Positions 1 through 8,093 are shown, counted from the stretch's first letter. The stretch: DNA of 64,000 nucleotides from Anaerobutyricum hallii DSM 3353 (GCF_000173975.1 NZ_ACEP01000106.1:1-64000), one strand, 5' to 3'. The notes: generated from the sequence alone by a model not told the origin. A program made the numbers and translations.

Positions 1-50
1 TCTTCGGTGGCGTCTGTTTATTCTTCGAATTAAATGGTAATACTCCACCT

Positions 51-665
51 ATGAAGACTTTTAATAAAATAACAATATCATTCACACTTTTAATATATTT
101 ACTATTTAGTTACAGCCTGCTGTATCAGGTATATTTAGAACAAACCGGTCCAATATACGATAACACTCTGCGATTTCATGTGAGAGCAGATTCTGATAAA
201 AAGGAAGCCCAGGAAAGAAAGCTTATTGTCAGAGATGCGGTACTGCGTTATGTAAAGGAGGATGTATACAGAGCAGACTCCGCACAGGAATTGAAACAGA
301 ATCTTGCAGAAAAAACAGAAGAAATCGCACAGGTGGCAGCGAACGCTTCAGACGGGAAGCCTGTCCGTGTTTACTTTACCAAAGAAAGATTTCCAATACG
401 CCATTACGGAACTGCTATTTTCCCCGCAGGAGAATATCAGGCACTCCGGGTAGATATTGGCAAAGCTGCCGGACATAACTGGTGGTGTGCATTCTATCCC
501 AACCTCTGCTACACCCCGGAAAAAAACTTTACCCTCTCCGAAAGCGGAAAAAAACAGTGGAAAAAGATCACAGAATTAACTCAGGGAAAATGGCTGGAAA
601 AAACAAAACATTATTTCACCAAATTAAAGAAGTTTCTGCCCTATTGGGCGAAAAGGAGCGTTTAG
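51..665 (+). CDS. spoIIR: Stage II sporulation protein R (SpoIIR)
   Basis: A 204-residue secreted signalling protein. In Bacillus, SpoIIR is made in the forespore and activates the SpoIIGA protease that matures sigma-E in the mother cell. The N-terminus has one hydrophobic anchor (about residues 8-27). It is followed by the family signature LRFHVRADSD and the downstream block GEYQALRVDIGKAAGHNWWC ending near PNLC. The length fits the family. No clear Shine-Dalgarno sequence precedes the ATG at 51, and an in-frame-looking ATG at 34 stops at once in another frame, so 51 is kept. Its presence marks the organism as a spore former. Confidence 0.92.
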   Translation: MKTFNKITISFTLLIYLLFSYSLLYQVYLEQTGPIYDNTLRFHVRADSDKKEAQERKLIVRDAVLRYVKEDVYRADSAQELKQNLAEKTEEIAQVAANASDGKPVRVYFTKERFPIRHYGTAIFPAGEYQALRVDIGKAAGHNWWCAFYPNLCYTPEKNFTLSESGKKQWKKITELTQGKWLEKTKHYFTKLKKFLPYWAKRSV

Positions 666-752
666 CACAACAGAATAAAATCAATACATTCTTCGGATGC
701 TTTCTTCGTTACCAATAGCTTTAGCTAGTCGGCAAAAACATCTGTTTCTTTC

Positions 753-781
753 TTGGAACTTTCCACCAAATGCGGTATAAT
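753..781 (+). promoter_or_regulatory. Sigma-A type promoter for the transglutaminase lipoprotein
   Basis: TTGGAA at 753-758 and TATAAT at 776-781 are separated by exactly 17 bases, about 30 bases upstream of the GTG start at 811. Seen by eye only. Confidence 0.6.
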
Positions 782-810
782 CTTAAGTAACATTATCATA
801 GGACGGTAAC

Positions 811-1776
811 GTGAGAATGAAGAATAAAAAACAGATTATTTCTCGTCTATTATGGATAGGAAACATTTTTTTACTTATATTTTGCCTGGCAGGATGTGGG
901 ACTTCTGGAACTGGAACATCAGAGTCAGGAACAGAGCAACAGGAGAGTTCCAGCGCTGCTCCGAATTACTATCATAAAGGAAAGATTTTTCTTCCACAGG
1001 CAGATGGAAAAGTGACAGAAGAACATGAGGGCGTGAAGCTTGATTTATCGCATACAGATCAGGGATATTTTATGGCAGCGTATACGGGGAGTGCAGACAA
1101 GCTGTTGATTCAGGTAGAGGGCAGCGATAACATTCCGTATCGATATTATTTTGACCCAGATGGGAAATACAACGCTTTGCCGCTGACTGCCGGAGATGGA
1201 AGTTATGCAGTAACGGCATATGAGAATGTGGGAGATAACCGATATGCGGTTGTTTTTACCAAGATAGTAGATGTGACACTGGAGAATGAAGTTCTTCCGT
1301 TTTTATATTCTAATCAGTATGTGAATTTTGATGAGAATACAAAGACTGTTGCGCTGGCGAAGAAGCTTACAAAAGGTAAGACGGAGATTGAGGCAGTGCA
1401 GGAAGTGTATGAGTATGTTATAAAGAATATTGTTTATGACGATGAAAAGGCAGCAACGGTAAAAAGTGGTTATCTGCCGAATGTGGATGACACACTGAAG
1501 ACCAAAAAAGGAATCTGTTTTGACTATGCGGCGCTGATGACAGCAATGCTACGCTCTTCGGGAATTCCGACGCGCCTTGATATTGGCTATGCAACGAACA
1601 TTTACCATGCATGGATCAGTACTTATTTAGATGAGCAGGGCTGGGTAGATAACGTCATTAAATTTGACGGAAAGAACTGGACGATGATGGATCCGACTTT
1701 TGCAGCAGGAGGCGGCGAAGGAATTCAGGATTTTATTACCGATTCCTCAAATTATAATATAGAATATATACATTAA
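811..1776 (+). CDS. Transglutaminase-like domain lipoprotein
   Basis: A 321-residue exported lipoprotein. Residues 1-30 form a signal peptide ending in a LAGC lipobox, followed by a Ser/Thr/Glu-rich linker. The C-terminal part is a transglutaminase-like cysteine peptidase fold with the triad visible as Cys236 (KGICFDYAA), His266 (YHAW) and Asp294 (MMDPTF). Proteins of this type are usually cell-surface peptidases or cross-linking enzymes with unknown substrates. The GTG at 811 is preferred because an AGGA lies 7 bases upstream. An ATG two codons later is possible. It is a single gene with its own promoter. Confidence 0.85.
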   Translation: MRMKNKKQIISRLLWIGNIFLLIFCLAGCGTSGTGTSESGTEQQESSSAAPNYYHKGKIFLPQADGKVTEEHEGVKLDLSHTDQGYFMAAYTGSADKLLIQVEGSDNIPYRYYFDPDGKYNALPLTAGDGSYAVTAYENVGDNRYAVVFTKIVDVTLENEVLPFLYSNQYVNFDENTKTVALAKKLTKGKTEIEAVQEVYEYVIKNIVYDDEKAATVKSGYLPNVDDTLKTKKGICFDYAALMTAMLRSSGIPTRLDIGYATNIYHAWISTYLDEQGWVDNVIKFDGKNWTMMDPTFAAGGGEGIQDFITDSSNYNIEYIH

Positions 1777-1804
1777 AACAGATTACTCAAAAGTATTATT
1801 GTCT

Positions 1805-1834
1805 AATTCAAGAATGCCCCGGCATTCTTGAATT
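1805..1834. repeat. Perfect 14-bp palindrome, shared with 56678-56699
   Basis: Two 14-base arms beginning AATTCAAGAATGCC pair perfectly around a 2-base CC loop. An outer ACTCAAA/TTTGAGT pair encloses it. The inner ten base pairs reappear inside a degenerate MITE at 56.68 kb, so this is a small dispersed palindrome. It may also end transcription of the upstream gene, although no clear T-run follows. Confidence 0.6.
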
Positions 1835-1848
1835 ACTTAAGCGATTAT

Positions 1849-1877
1849 TTGAGTCTAAAAGAGCTGGTTTCTATAAG
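1849..1877 (+). promoter_or_regulatory. Possible promoter of the pilus-like cluster
   Basis: TTGAGT at 1849-1854 and TATAAG at 1872-1877 are spaced by 17 bases, about 270 bases upstream of the first pilus-like gene. Moderate match only. Confidence 0.35.
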
Positions 1878-1962
1878 GCGGATAATTTAAATGAGAATTT
1901 GCAAATATTTTTGATTTGTAAATGATTACAAGTTCAAGTCGAACGTCCGTGAGACTTGGCGC

Positions 1963-2005
1963 GTGATTCTGGTCAGCGAAGCTGACATGTTCCTATCAGA
2001 ATCAC
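1963..2005. repeat. Stem-loop in the leader of the pilus-like cluster
   Basis: GTGATTCTG (1963-1971) pairs with CAGAATCAC (1997-2005), and an inner GTCAGC/GCTGAC stem lies within it. It sits directly upstream of the IS605-like hairpin and may be part of the same relic or of the leader RNA. Confidence 0.5.
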
Positions 2006-2024
2006 TGCGCATCCTCGCGGAGCG

Positions 2025-2114
2025 TTTATCTCAGTCGGAGATTGGACTCCCACTGAGAAAAATTTACTATTACTCATCACCTGAAGAGGTGGGAGTCTTC
2101 TCGACTGAGATAAA
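2025..2114. mobile_element. IS200/IS605-type terminal hairpin relic
   Basis: A 90-base hairpin: TTTATCTCAGTCG pairs with CGACTGAGATAAA at the ends, and GACTCCCAC pairs with GTGGGAGTC further in. The internal CACCTGAAGAGGTGGGAGTC resembles subterminal palindromes of IS200/IS605 elements. A related sequence is seen at 44521. No tnpA or tnpB remains, so this is called a relic by inference. Confidence 0.45.
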
Positions 2115-2145
2115 TATAAAATAAATACATATGAAAGGACGCAAA

Positions 2146-3186
2146 ATGTTATCAAATAGCGAAGTAGCTGTATTTTGTGAGCAGAGCGGGATGATTTTGG
2201 AGTCGGGATTATCAATGCTTGAAGGCATTTCCATTATGGAAGAGGATGTGGAGCTGCACAATACAGAATATAAAAAAATGTATGAGGATATGAGAATGTG
2301 TCTTGAAGAAACAGGTATCTTTCATGAGGCACTTACAAAAACTGGACTTTTTCCAAGTTATGTGATTCAAATGACGAAAATAGGAGAGGAAACAGGTAAT
2401 CTGGATGTTGTGATGAAAGGGCTTGCCGCATATTATGAGCGGGAAGAGAATACGATGCAGGATATTAAGAATGCGATTTCTTATCCTTTAATGATTCTAT
2501 GTATGCTTCTTGCAATTATGCTCGTAATGGTTGTAAAGGTTGTACCGGTATTTAATCAGGTGTATGAGCAGCTTGGAACGCAGATTACTGGGCCAGGTGC
2601 CGTTCTTTTAAAGGCAGGAGAAGCTTTGAAACAGTACTGGATTATTCCGACAGTACTTCTTTGCGTATTTGCAGTCGGGGTATGGTGGCTCTTAAAAACA
2701 ACAAAAGGCAATGTGGCATTACGCAGACTGACAGGAAAGGTTTTTTCTACAAAGTCTATTGTAAAAAGACTGAACAGTGCCAGAGTATCGTCTGCTTTTT
2801 CTATGGCATTACAGAGCGGTATGGATTATGGACGTTCCTTTGACATGGCAGCAACCTTGCTTGAAAATGATGAGGAAACGAAGCAAAAGTTAATGAACTG
2901 CAAAGAAAAAATGTTTGAAGGAGAGTCTTTTTCTAAAGTAATCAGGGAAACAGAAATTTATTCCCCGCTTCAGTCAAGGATGATCATGATTGCAGAAAGA
3001 ACGGGAGAGGCAGATCAGGCACTTTCTAAAATTGCAGTACAGATTGATGGTGAAGTAACTGCAGATATTCAGAATTTTGTATCAGTTATTGAACCAACAC
3101 TTGTCATTGTGCTTTCTGTGCTTGTCGGAGGAATGTTACTATCCGTAATGATGCCTCTTATGGGGATACTTTCTGTGATTGGATAG
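2146..3186 (+). CDS. PilC/GspF-family inner-membrane protein of a pilus-like system
   Basis: A platform protein of the type II secretion/type IV pilus F family, about 346 residues. The two repeated cytoplasmic domains are visible, each with a GxxLxxxxxxL and IGEETG or AERTGEAD type motif (near residues 80 and 285). Three hydrophobic segments lie at about 115-140, 165-185 and 315-340. The ATG at 2146 is chosen over the ATG at 2131 because AAAGGA (2134-2139) sits 6 bases before it and overlaps the earlier start. It opens a six-gene cluster that ends with PilT. In such systems this protein anchors the pseudopilus assembly ATPase. Confidence 0.85.
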   Translation: MLSNSEVAVFCEQSGMILESGLSMLEGISIMEEDVELHNTEYKKMYEDMRMCLEETGIFHEALTKTGLFPSYVIQMTKIGEETGNLDVVMKGLAAYYEREENTMQDIKNAISYPLMILCMLLAIMLVMVVKVVPVFNQVYEQLGTQITGPGAVLLKAGEALKQYWIIPTVLLCVFAVGVWWLLKTTKGNVALRRLTGKVFSTKSIVKRLNSARVSSAFSMALQSGMDYGRSFDMAATLLENDEETKQKLMNCKEKMFEGESFSKVIRETEIYSPLQSRMIMIAERTGEADQALSKIAVQIDGEVTADIQNFVSVIEPTLVIVLSVLVGGMLLSVMMPLMGILSVIG

Positions 3187-3202
3187 CAGGTGATGAATTA
3201 CG

Positions 3203-3541
3203 ATGGAACAGAATGTAGAAAAAAAGAAAAAAGATTATAAAAAAGGATATATTTTGCCGGTATGCATTTTCATTTTGATGATGGTAATGTTATTTTATGG
3301 AGTGAATTCTGTGACGAATGCTACAGCACAAAAAGAGCAGGAAAGCCTGAAAAATGCAGTAGTTCAGTCAGCAGTACATTGTTATTCTGTAGAGGGAGCC
3401 TATCCAGATTCACTTGATTATCTGAAAAAGCATTATGGAATCACATGGGATGAAAGCAAGTATAAAGTGACCTATGAGATTATTGCTAAAAACATCAGAC
3501 CGGAGGTCAAAGTGATACCTTTACAGGAAAGTAAAAAATGA
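3203..3541 (+). CDS. Small pilin-like or membrane-anchored protein
   Basis: A 112-residue protein with a lysine-rich N-terminus (about 1-15), a glycine, then one hydrophobic helix (about 16-38) and a short extracytoplasmic domain containing a YSVEGAYPDSLDYLKKHYG stretch. This is the layout of a type IV pilin: basic leader, helix, and a globular part that begins with the YxxxGxYP pattern often seen in pseudopilins. The usual Glu at position +5 after the processing glycine is absent, so it is an atypical pilin or a minor subunit. AGGTGA lies 9 bases before the ATG. The gene follows the PilC-like gene by 16 bases. Confidence 0.6.
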   Translation: MEQNVEKKKKDYKKGYILPVCIFILMMVMLFYGVNSVTNATAQKEQESLKNAVVQSAVHCYSVEGAYPDSLDYLKKHYGITWDESKYKVTYEIIAKNIRPEVKVIPLQESKK

Positions 3542-3720
3542 AGAAGAAAAATTATGAGGGCAAAAACTTATTGAATCAAAGATAATTATGAAATTAAGAA
3601 TTTATTAAATCGAAGATAAAAAGTAGGAGAATTGAAATTTAGAAGGGAAAAAGTCAATAAGTTAAAATCATGAGAGTAAAAGTATAAAAATAACTATAAT
3701 AAAAAGAAAAGGGAAGCACT
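3542..3720. other. AT-rich spacer with imperfect tandem repeats
   Basis: Very A/T-rich spacer between two pilus-like genes. A motif like TTATTxAATCxAAGATAA recurs imperfectly two or three times between 3568 and 3625. No hairpin or second gene was seen. Confidence 0.3.
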
Positions 3721-4206
3721 ATGAACAATAAACAAAAACAAATACATACAATTGATACGGTTTTTCCTTTGATTTTTATTCTTCTTTTTGGATTTTGTGC
3801 ACTGGCATTGGTTCTTTCCGGTGCCCATGTATACCAGGATACAACGGATGGATTAAAGCAGAATTATACTATTCGGACAGCGGCAACGTATTTGCAGGAA
3901 AAGGTGCGGGAGTACAGCAGTGAATCTCAGATAGAAGTTCTTTCACAAGACGGGCAGACAGTAATTGCACTTTATGAAGAGGGCGATAGCGACTATGTGA
4001 CATACATTTATTTGTATAAAGGCAAGCTGCGGGAACTTTTTACAAAAAAAGGACGTGATGTTGTCTGGAGCAGCGGGCAGGAACTTGTTTCAGCAGATAC
4101 ATTTTCTGTTACGAAGCAAAAGGAGGATTTGTTGCAGATAGAACTTAGCGGAGACGGACAAGAAGAATTATTGTATATAAGAATATACGGGGAAGATAGC
4201 AAATGA
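3721..4206 (+). CDS. DUF4860-like pilus-cluster membrane protein
   Basis: A 161-residue protein with one N-terminal hydrophobic segment (about residues 13-37) and an extracytoplasmic domain rich in beta-strand-like patterns. It resembles the DUF4860 family that I recall from small pilus-like clusters of Lachnospiraceae (assignment by memory of the pattern, not by search). It overlaps the next gene by 4 bases (ATGA at 4203), which shows tight translational coupling. It probably acts as a minor pseudopilin or assembly factor. The function is otherwise unknown. Confidence 0.6.
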   Translation: MNNKQKQIHTIDTVFPLIFILLFGFCALALVLSGAHVYQDTTDGLKQNYTIRTAATYLQEKVREYSSESQIEVLSQDGQTVIALYEEGDSDYVTYIYLYKGKLRELFTKKGRDVVWSSGQELVSADTFSVTKQKEDLLQIELSGDGQEELLYIRIYGEDSK

Positions 4207-4619
4207 AACGAGTAAGACATTCCAGATCGGGATTATTTTTAATTGAATTAATGATCTGTATTTTATTTTTTTCCATTACAGCGGGAATTTGTATACAGTT
4301 TTTTGTAAAGTCCCACAATATGAGTCAGGATGCAAAAAATCTGTATCAGGCTCAGCAGGAAGCGGCATCTATGGCAGAAATTTTAGAAAAGGATATAGAT
4401 TCTCTGGATAATATTTCTGTTTATTATGATAAAGACTGGAATCAGTGTGATAAAGAAGAAAAGATGTACTGGCTGGAAGTAACGCAGGCACAGAATCAGG
4501 CGCAGGAAGACGATTTAAAAAAGGTAAAAATTGCGGTGTATTCTGGAGAGAATTCTAAAGGAGAAAGTTCGAAAAAAGAAGAAATCTATCATTTGAACCT
4601 GAGTATTTATATACCCTAA
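4203..4619 (+). CDS. Prepilin-type protein with N-terminal cleavage motif
   Basis: A 138-residue pseudopilin-like protein. The N-terminus has a short basic leader, then a glycine followed by LFLIELMICILFF. This matches the prepilin peptidase site, with Glu at position +5 of the mature protein and a hydrophobic helix. The rest (about 40-138) is a hydrophilic, Gln/Glu/Lys-rich stalk and head. It is the best pilin candidate in the cluster. No prepilin peptidase gene is present in the window, so processing must be done by an enzyme encoded elsewhere. Confidence 0.75.
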   Translation: MKRVRHSRSGLFLIELMICILFFSITAGICIQFFVKSHNMSQDAKNLYQAQQEAASMAEILEKDIDSLDNISVYYDKDWNQCDKEEKMYWLEVTQAQNQAQEDDLKKVKIAVYSGENSKGESSKKEEIYHLNLSIYIP

Positions 4620-4650
4620 AAGAACGAGATATCATGGACAAGTACATTCC

Positions 4651-4804
4651 AGAGTCAACTACCCACGACCTAAAGGTCATGGGCTTGTAACTGCCCAGTC
4701 GTACTAACGGCTTACACCTCCGACCTTTAATCTCCGATAGATATTGCTAGCATATTGGGTAACAGTTAACAAGGCTCCTCCCACCACCTAAAGGTAGTGG
4801 GTTT
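4651..4804. mobile_element. IS200/IS605-type mini-element with paired subterminal hairpins
   Basis: Two similar stem-loops lie about 110 bases apart. One begins CCCACGACC at about 4654 and the other CCCACCACC at about 4781. Each is a 9-bp stem with one C-A mismatch closed by a TAAA loop. Paired imperfect palindromes at left and right ends are characteristic of IS200/IS605 elements. No open reading frame lies between them, so this would be a non-autonomous copy or deletion derivative inserted inside the pilus-like cluster. Confidence 0.5.
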
Positions 4805-4834
4805 CCGCCTATGGCAAACGAAAGGATTTTATTT

Positions 4835-5377
4835 ATGAAGAAAAGAGAAATCCCTGTAATGAATGTCGGTATCTCACTTATCATTTTAATTTTTATGAAT
4901 ATTTGCCTTGCTGCATTTGCTGTTCTGTCTCTGGAAAATGCAGTTTCAGACTATTCTCTTAGTAAAAAGACAGCAAAGCATACCACACAATATTACGAGG
5001 CAGTGAATAATGTGCAGGAGCAGCTGGCGAAGAAGAATCAGGAACTTCGGGAAAAAGCAGAAACAAAAACTACAGAGGCTAAGAGTAGTCAAAAAAAAGC
5101 AGAAATAAAAACTGCGGAGACTAAGAGTACCGAGAAAAAGATAAAAGTGAAAACTGTAAAGAATATGCAGAAGCAGTCTCAGAAGGATATTAAAAAAGTT
5201 GCGAAAAGCCAGATAAAGTTGACAGAAAGCGTTTCAAAGAGCCAGCAGCTCGTTGTTACATTACAGCTAGATGAAACAGGAGGTTATCCACAGTATTACA
5301 TACAAAAATGGAAACTTTGCTCATCAGATGACTGGCAGGCCGATGATTCTCTGGATGTATATCAGAGTGGCGAATAA
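4835..5377 (+). CDS. Membrane protein with Lys/Thr/Glu-rich repeat stalk
   Basis: A 180-residue protein with a bitopic N-terminus (hydrophobic segment about residues 10-33). A charged, repetitive, probably coiled-coil region (about 60-130) follows, in which KAE-KTAETKS-type units recur, and then a small C-terminal domain with a GGYPQYYIQKWKL stretch. The topology is PilN/PilO-like, but no family could be assigned with confidence. GAAAGGA (4820-4826) favours ATG 4835 over the upstream ATG at 4811, which lies inside the mini-element's flank. It is followed 26 bases later by pilT. Confidence 0.6.
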   Translation: MKKREIPVMNVGISLIILIFMNICLAAFAVLSLENAVSDYSLSKKTAKHTTQYYEAVNNVQEQLAKKNQELREKAETKTTEAKSSQKKAEIKTAETKSTEKKIKVKTVKNMQKQSQKDIKKVAKSQIKLTESVSKSQQLVVTLQLDETGGYPQYYIQKWKLCSSDDWQADDSLDVYQSGE

Positions 5378-5403
5378 CATTATAACATTGGAGGGGAGAC
5401 GAA

Positions 5404-6468
5404 ATGGGAATACAGGAATATTTACAGGAAGCAACGGGAAAGGGTGCATCTGATTTATTTATCGTAGCCGGATTACCTTTAACTTATAAAATTAATCGAA
5501 AGATGATAAGGGTGGGGGATCGTCTGATGCCAGAAGATACCCGTAAGTTAATAGAAGATATTTATGTGATTGCACAGGAAAGAAAGATAGAAACATTAGA
5601 GAAAAATGGAGATGATGACTTTTCCTTCTCTATTCCAAACTTAGGAAGATTCCGTGTTTCTACTTACCGTCAGAGAGGCTCTCTGGCAGCAGTAATCCGT
5701 CTGATTGCATTCCGGCTTCCAAATCCAGAAGAGCTTAGTATCCCATCTCAGATTATGCAGCTTGCAGAATACAGAAAGGGTCTTGTTCTTGTAACAGGTT
5801 CCGCAGGAAGTGGAAAGTCTACAACACTTGCCTGTCTGATTGAACAGATTAACAGCACGAGGGAAGAACATATCATTACATTGGAAGACCCTCTGGAATT
5901 TTTGCATCGTCATAAAAAGAGTATTGTAAGCCAGCGTGAGGTGAGTTCTGATACAGAAAGCTATAAAGTAGCGCTCAGGGCTTCTCTTCGTCAGAGCCCC
6001 GATGTTATCCTCCTTGGAGAGATGCGTGACTATGAGACTATTAATATTGCGATGACAGCCGCAGAAACGGGACATCTTGTTTTTTCTACACTTCATACAC
6101 TGGGGGCAGCCAACGCGGTAGACCGAATTATTGATGTATTTCCGGCTAATCAGCAAAGACAGATTATCGTACAGCTTGCCTCCGTACTGAATGCGGTTGT
6201 TTCCCAGCAGCTTTTACCAGATAAAGAAGGGAAACTCATTCCGGCATTTGAACTTATGACAGTCAACCGTGCGATTAAAAATATGATTCGAGATAATAAA
6301 GTGCATCAGATAGATGGACTCATCGGTTCTTCTGGGCAGGAGAAAATGTTCTCAATGGATTCGTATATTACAAAGTTATATAAAGAAGGGAAAATAACGA
6401 GGGAGACGGCACTGGATTATGCAACGGCTCCGGAATTAATGGCACAAAAGCTTTTAGAGCGTGTTTGA
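5404..6468 (+). CDS. pilT: PilT-family type IV pilus ATPase
   Basis: A 354-residue hexameric traffic ATPase of the PilT family. It has an N-terminal PAS-like region, Walker A GSAGSGKST (about 132-140), an Asp box around EEHIITLEDPLEF, Walker B VILLGEMRD, and the His box STLHTLGAANAVDRIIDVFP. The R-Q-rich C-terminal region is also family-typical. PilT normally powers pilus retraction. Here it is the only ATPase in the cluster, since no PilB/GspE-like gene is visible. The last codons and the TGA stop come from the left terminus of a MITE (AGAGCGTGTTTGA), so the original C-terminus has been replaced. Confidence 0.9.
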   Translation: MGIQEYLQEATGKGASDLFIVAGLPLTYKINRKMIRVGDRLMPEDTRKLIEDIYVIAQERKIETLEKNGDDDFSFSIPNLGRFRVSTYRQRGSLAAVIRLIAFRLPNPEELSIPSQIMQLAEYRKGLVLVTGSAGSGKSTTLACLIEQINSTREEHIITLEDPLEFLHRHKKSIVSQREVSSDTESYKVALRASLRQSPDVILLGEMRDYETINIAMTAAETGHLVFSTLHTLGAANAVDRIIDVFPANQQRQIIVQLASVLNAVVSQQLLPDKEGKLIPAFELMTVNRAIKNMIRDNKVHQIDGLIGSSGQEKMFSMDSYITKLYKEGKITRETALDYATAPELMAQKLLERV

Positions 6469-6617
6469 AAAATCATTCCAGCAACCTGCACGCCTCAATT
6501 TACGGTATATTTTGCCTTCATTCAGTTGACGTAGCCCGCTACGCCGCCCTCATTCAGGCGAAATCTCCCGCAAATTGCGACGCACATCTTGCAGAAAGCA
6601 TTTTTCAAACACGCTCT
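6456..6617 (+). mobile_element. 162-bp MITE, copy 1
   Basis: Terminal inverted repeats AGAGCGTGTTTGAAAAAT and ATTTTTCAAACACGCTCT are perfect over 18 bases and bounded by TA on both sides. The internal sequence contains a GACGTAGCCCGCTACGCC palindrome and inner CAATTTACGG/CCGCAAATTG and TTTTGCC/GGCGAAA arms, so the whole element can fold. Near-identical copies are at 26499, 49436 and 53933. It overlaps the pilT stop codon. Confidence 0.85.
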
Positions 6618-6672
6618 AGTATGGTGGATAACTTTTAAAGGTGTACAATTAGTACGGATTTGGGAAAAAATA

Positions 6673-6701
6673 TTGACGTGACGAATCCTCTGTGTTATTA
6701 T
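6673..6701 (+). promoter_or_regulatory. Promoter of the riboswitch-metalloprotease transcript
   Basis: TTGACG at 6673-6678 and TATTAT at 6696-6701 with a 17-base spacer. The aptamer starts about 25 bases downstream, as expected for a leader RNA. Confidence 0.65.
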
Positions 6702-6724
6702 AAAAATAATAAATTAATATGTTC

Positions 6725-6800
6725 TAGTGGGCAAACCTTGTGAAAGCAGGGGACGCAAAGCCAAGGGTCTAAGGGCATAGCCTATGACAGCCGGTTGCCG
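6725..6800 (+). ncRNA. Cyclic di-GMP-I (GEMM-I) riboswitch aptamer
   Basis: The conserved GEMM core is visible in order: GGGCAAACC, a GAAA tetraloop, GGGACGCAAAGCCA, AGGGTCTAAGGG, then ATGACAGCCGGTTGCC closing the second stem. The spacing matches class I c-di-GMP aptamers. It lies in the 5' leader of the metalloprotease gene and is followed by a terminator-like hairpin, which is consistent with transcriptional control by intracellular c-di-GMP. The direction of control cannot be read safely from sequence. In C. difficile a class I riboswitch represses PPEP-1. Confidence 0.93.
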
Positions 6801-6843
6801 CGTTTTGATGCGTATGGATAATATTATCGAATATTATGAGTGG

Positions 6844-6879
6844 CCGTGTGTATCTGCTAGAGATATAGGCGGTTTTTTT
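6844..6879 (+). terminator. Riboswitch expression-platform terminator
   Basis: A hairpin whose stem includes TATCT/AGATA and CCG/CGG parts is followed by seven T residues (6873-6879). It lies between the aptamer and the start codon, so it is a likely ligand-controlled terminator. Confidence 0.7.
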
Positions 6880-6985
6880 GTAGAATTAAGAGGACATAGT
6901 CCTCATCCCCGCATATTCTCATAATAAACTCGTAACATTTGATAATGCCATAAGCGAGGCACTTATCAGAAAAGGAGGAGTTTTT

Positions 6986-7996
6986 ATGAAGAAAAGAAGT
7001 AACAAGTCGTTTTTAGCTTCTGCAGCTTATTTAGTAGTAGCTCTTGTTTTATGTGCGGGTGTTATTTTTTATACAGGTAATGGCGGTACAGGATTAACAG
7101 TTGCAGATATCACAGATACTATGCCGGAGACAGGTACAGATGAGATCGTAGCTGGTGAAGAAGAAGTACCATTAGCCAGCGCACCAAAGGTTTCTGTTAA
7201 GAAGTCAACTAAGACAACGACAAAGAAGAAGACTTTAAAGAAAGCAGCGAAAAAGACTAAAACAACGACAAAGAAGAAGACTTCTAAGAAGAAGAGTACA
7301 AAGAAGACAGCTACCGTACAGACTGTAACAGAGACAACTGTTCAGACTACAGAGAAGACATCTACTAAGAAGAAATCCAAAGTACAGACAATTCGGACTA
7401 CAGTAGTTACAACTGTTAAGACAACAACTCAGACATTTGGAACAACTACAACAACTACAACGAATAATGCTGCTTCTGTAGGAGCTTCTACAGCAGTTTC
7501 CAGTTCAGGATTTGCAATTTCCAAGTTCAGTGATATTAAAGGCCATGTAGATTCTAAAGTTTATGATGCCTTTGTAAACCTTGGATTTGAACTTAAGATT
7601 AATTCCAAATTAGCAACAACTGGTGTGTTTAGTACAAAGAATCATAATATCCAGTTAAAGAGAGGTCAGTCCTCATACTTACTCCATGAGTTAGGCCATT
7701 TCGTATCTGCATTAAAGGGACGCAATGGTAAGAAGATTGATCAGTCCTCAGAATTTACAAGAATTTATAATGAAGAGAAGTCCGCTTATGTAGGCAACAA
7801 TAAAGCATATGTAACACAGGATGCAGCAGAATACTTTGCAGAATCATTCCGTGATTACACAGAGAATCCATCTGCATTAAAGAGCCAGCGTCCTAAGACA
7901 TACAGCTATATCAGCCAGATGGTAAGCTCCCTTTCCAGCAGTGATGTGAAGGCTTTCCGTAATGCATATGGATGGTATTGGAGCATCAACAAATAA
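6986..7996 (+). CDS. Secreted or surface zinc metalloprotease, PPEP/lethal-factor-like
   Basis: A 336-residue exported protein with an N-terminal hydrophobic segment (about 9-30), a strongly Lys/Thr-rich low-complexity linker (about 65-165), and a C-terminal catalytic domain (about 170-336). The domain has the zinc motif HELGH (His234-His238), followed by EYFAESF, where Glu282 would be the third ligand. This HExxH...EFFAE pattern is that of the anthrax lethal-factor/Pro-Pro endopeptidase group. The c-di-GMP riboswitch upstream strengthens the analogy with C. difficile PPEP-1, which cuts adhesins. The basic linker could bind the wall or teichoic acids (inference). The RBS AAAGGAGG is strong. 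Confidence 0.85.
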   Translation: MKKRSNKSFLASAAYLVVALVLCAGVIFYTGNGGTGLTVADITDTMPETGTDEIVAGEEEVPLASAPKVSVKKSTKTTTKKKTLKKAAKKTKTTTKKKTSKKKSTKKTATVQTVTETTVQTTEKTSTKKKSKVQTIRTTVVTTVKTTTQTFGTTTTTTTNNAASVGASTAVSSSGFAISKFSDIKGHVDSKVYDAFVNLGFELKINSKLATTGVFSTKNHNIQLKRGQSSYLLHELGHFVSALKGRNGKKIDQSSEFTRIYNEEKSAYVGNNKAYVTQDAAEYFAESFRDYTENPSALKSQRPKTYSYISQMVSSLSSSDVKAFRNAYGWYWSINK

Positions 7997-8037
7997 TATG
8001 AGTTAATTATTCTAATTTTAGATTAATTGAATAATTA

Positions 8038-8079
8038 AAAGGGTCAGGTAATGTAGTACCTGGCCCTTTAGTAATTTTT
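8038..8079 (+). terminator. Rho-independent terminator after the metalloprotease
   Basis: A 13-bp stem (AAAGGGTCAGGTA with TACCTGGCCCTTT, one G-U pair) around a 6-base loop is followed by GTAATTTTTT. Confidence 0.85.
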
Positions 8080-8093
8080 TAGAATAAACAGAC

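Noticed and set aside
5641..6156. 171-residue minus-strand open frame inside pilT
   Set aside because: It lies entirely antisense to a well-conserved ATPase and shows no domain.
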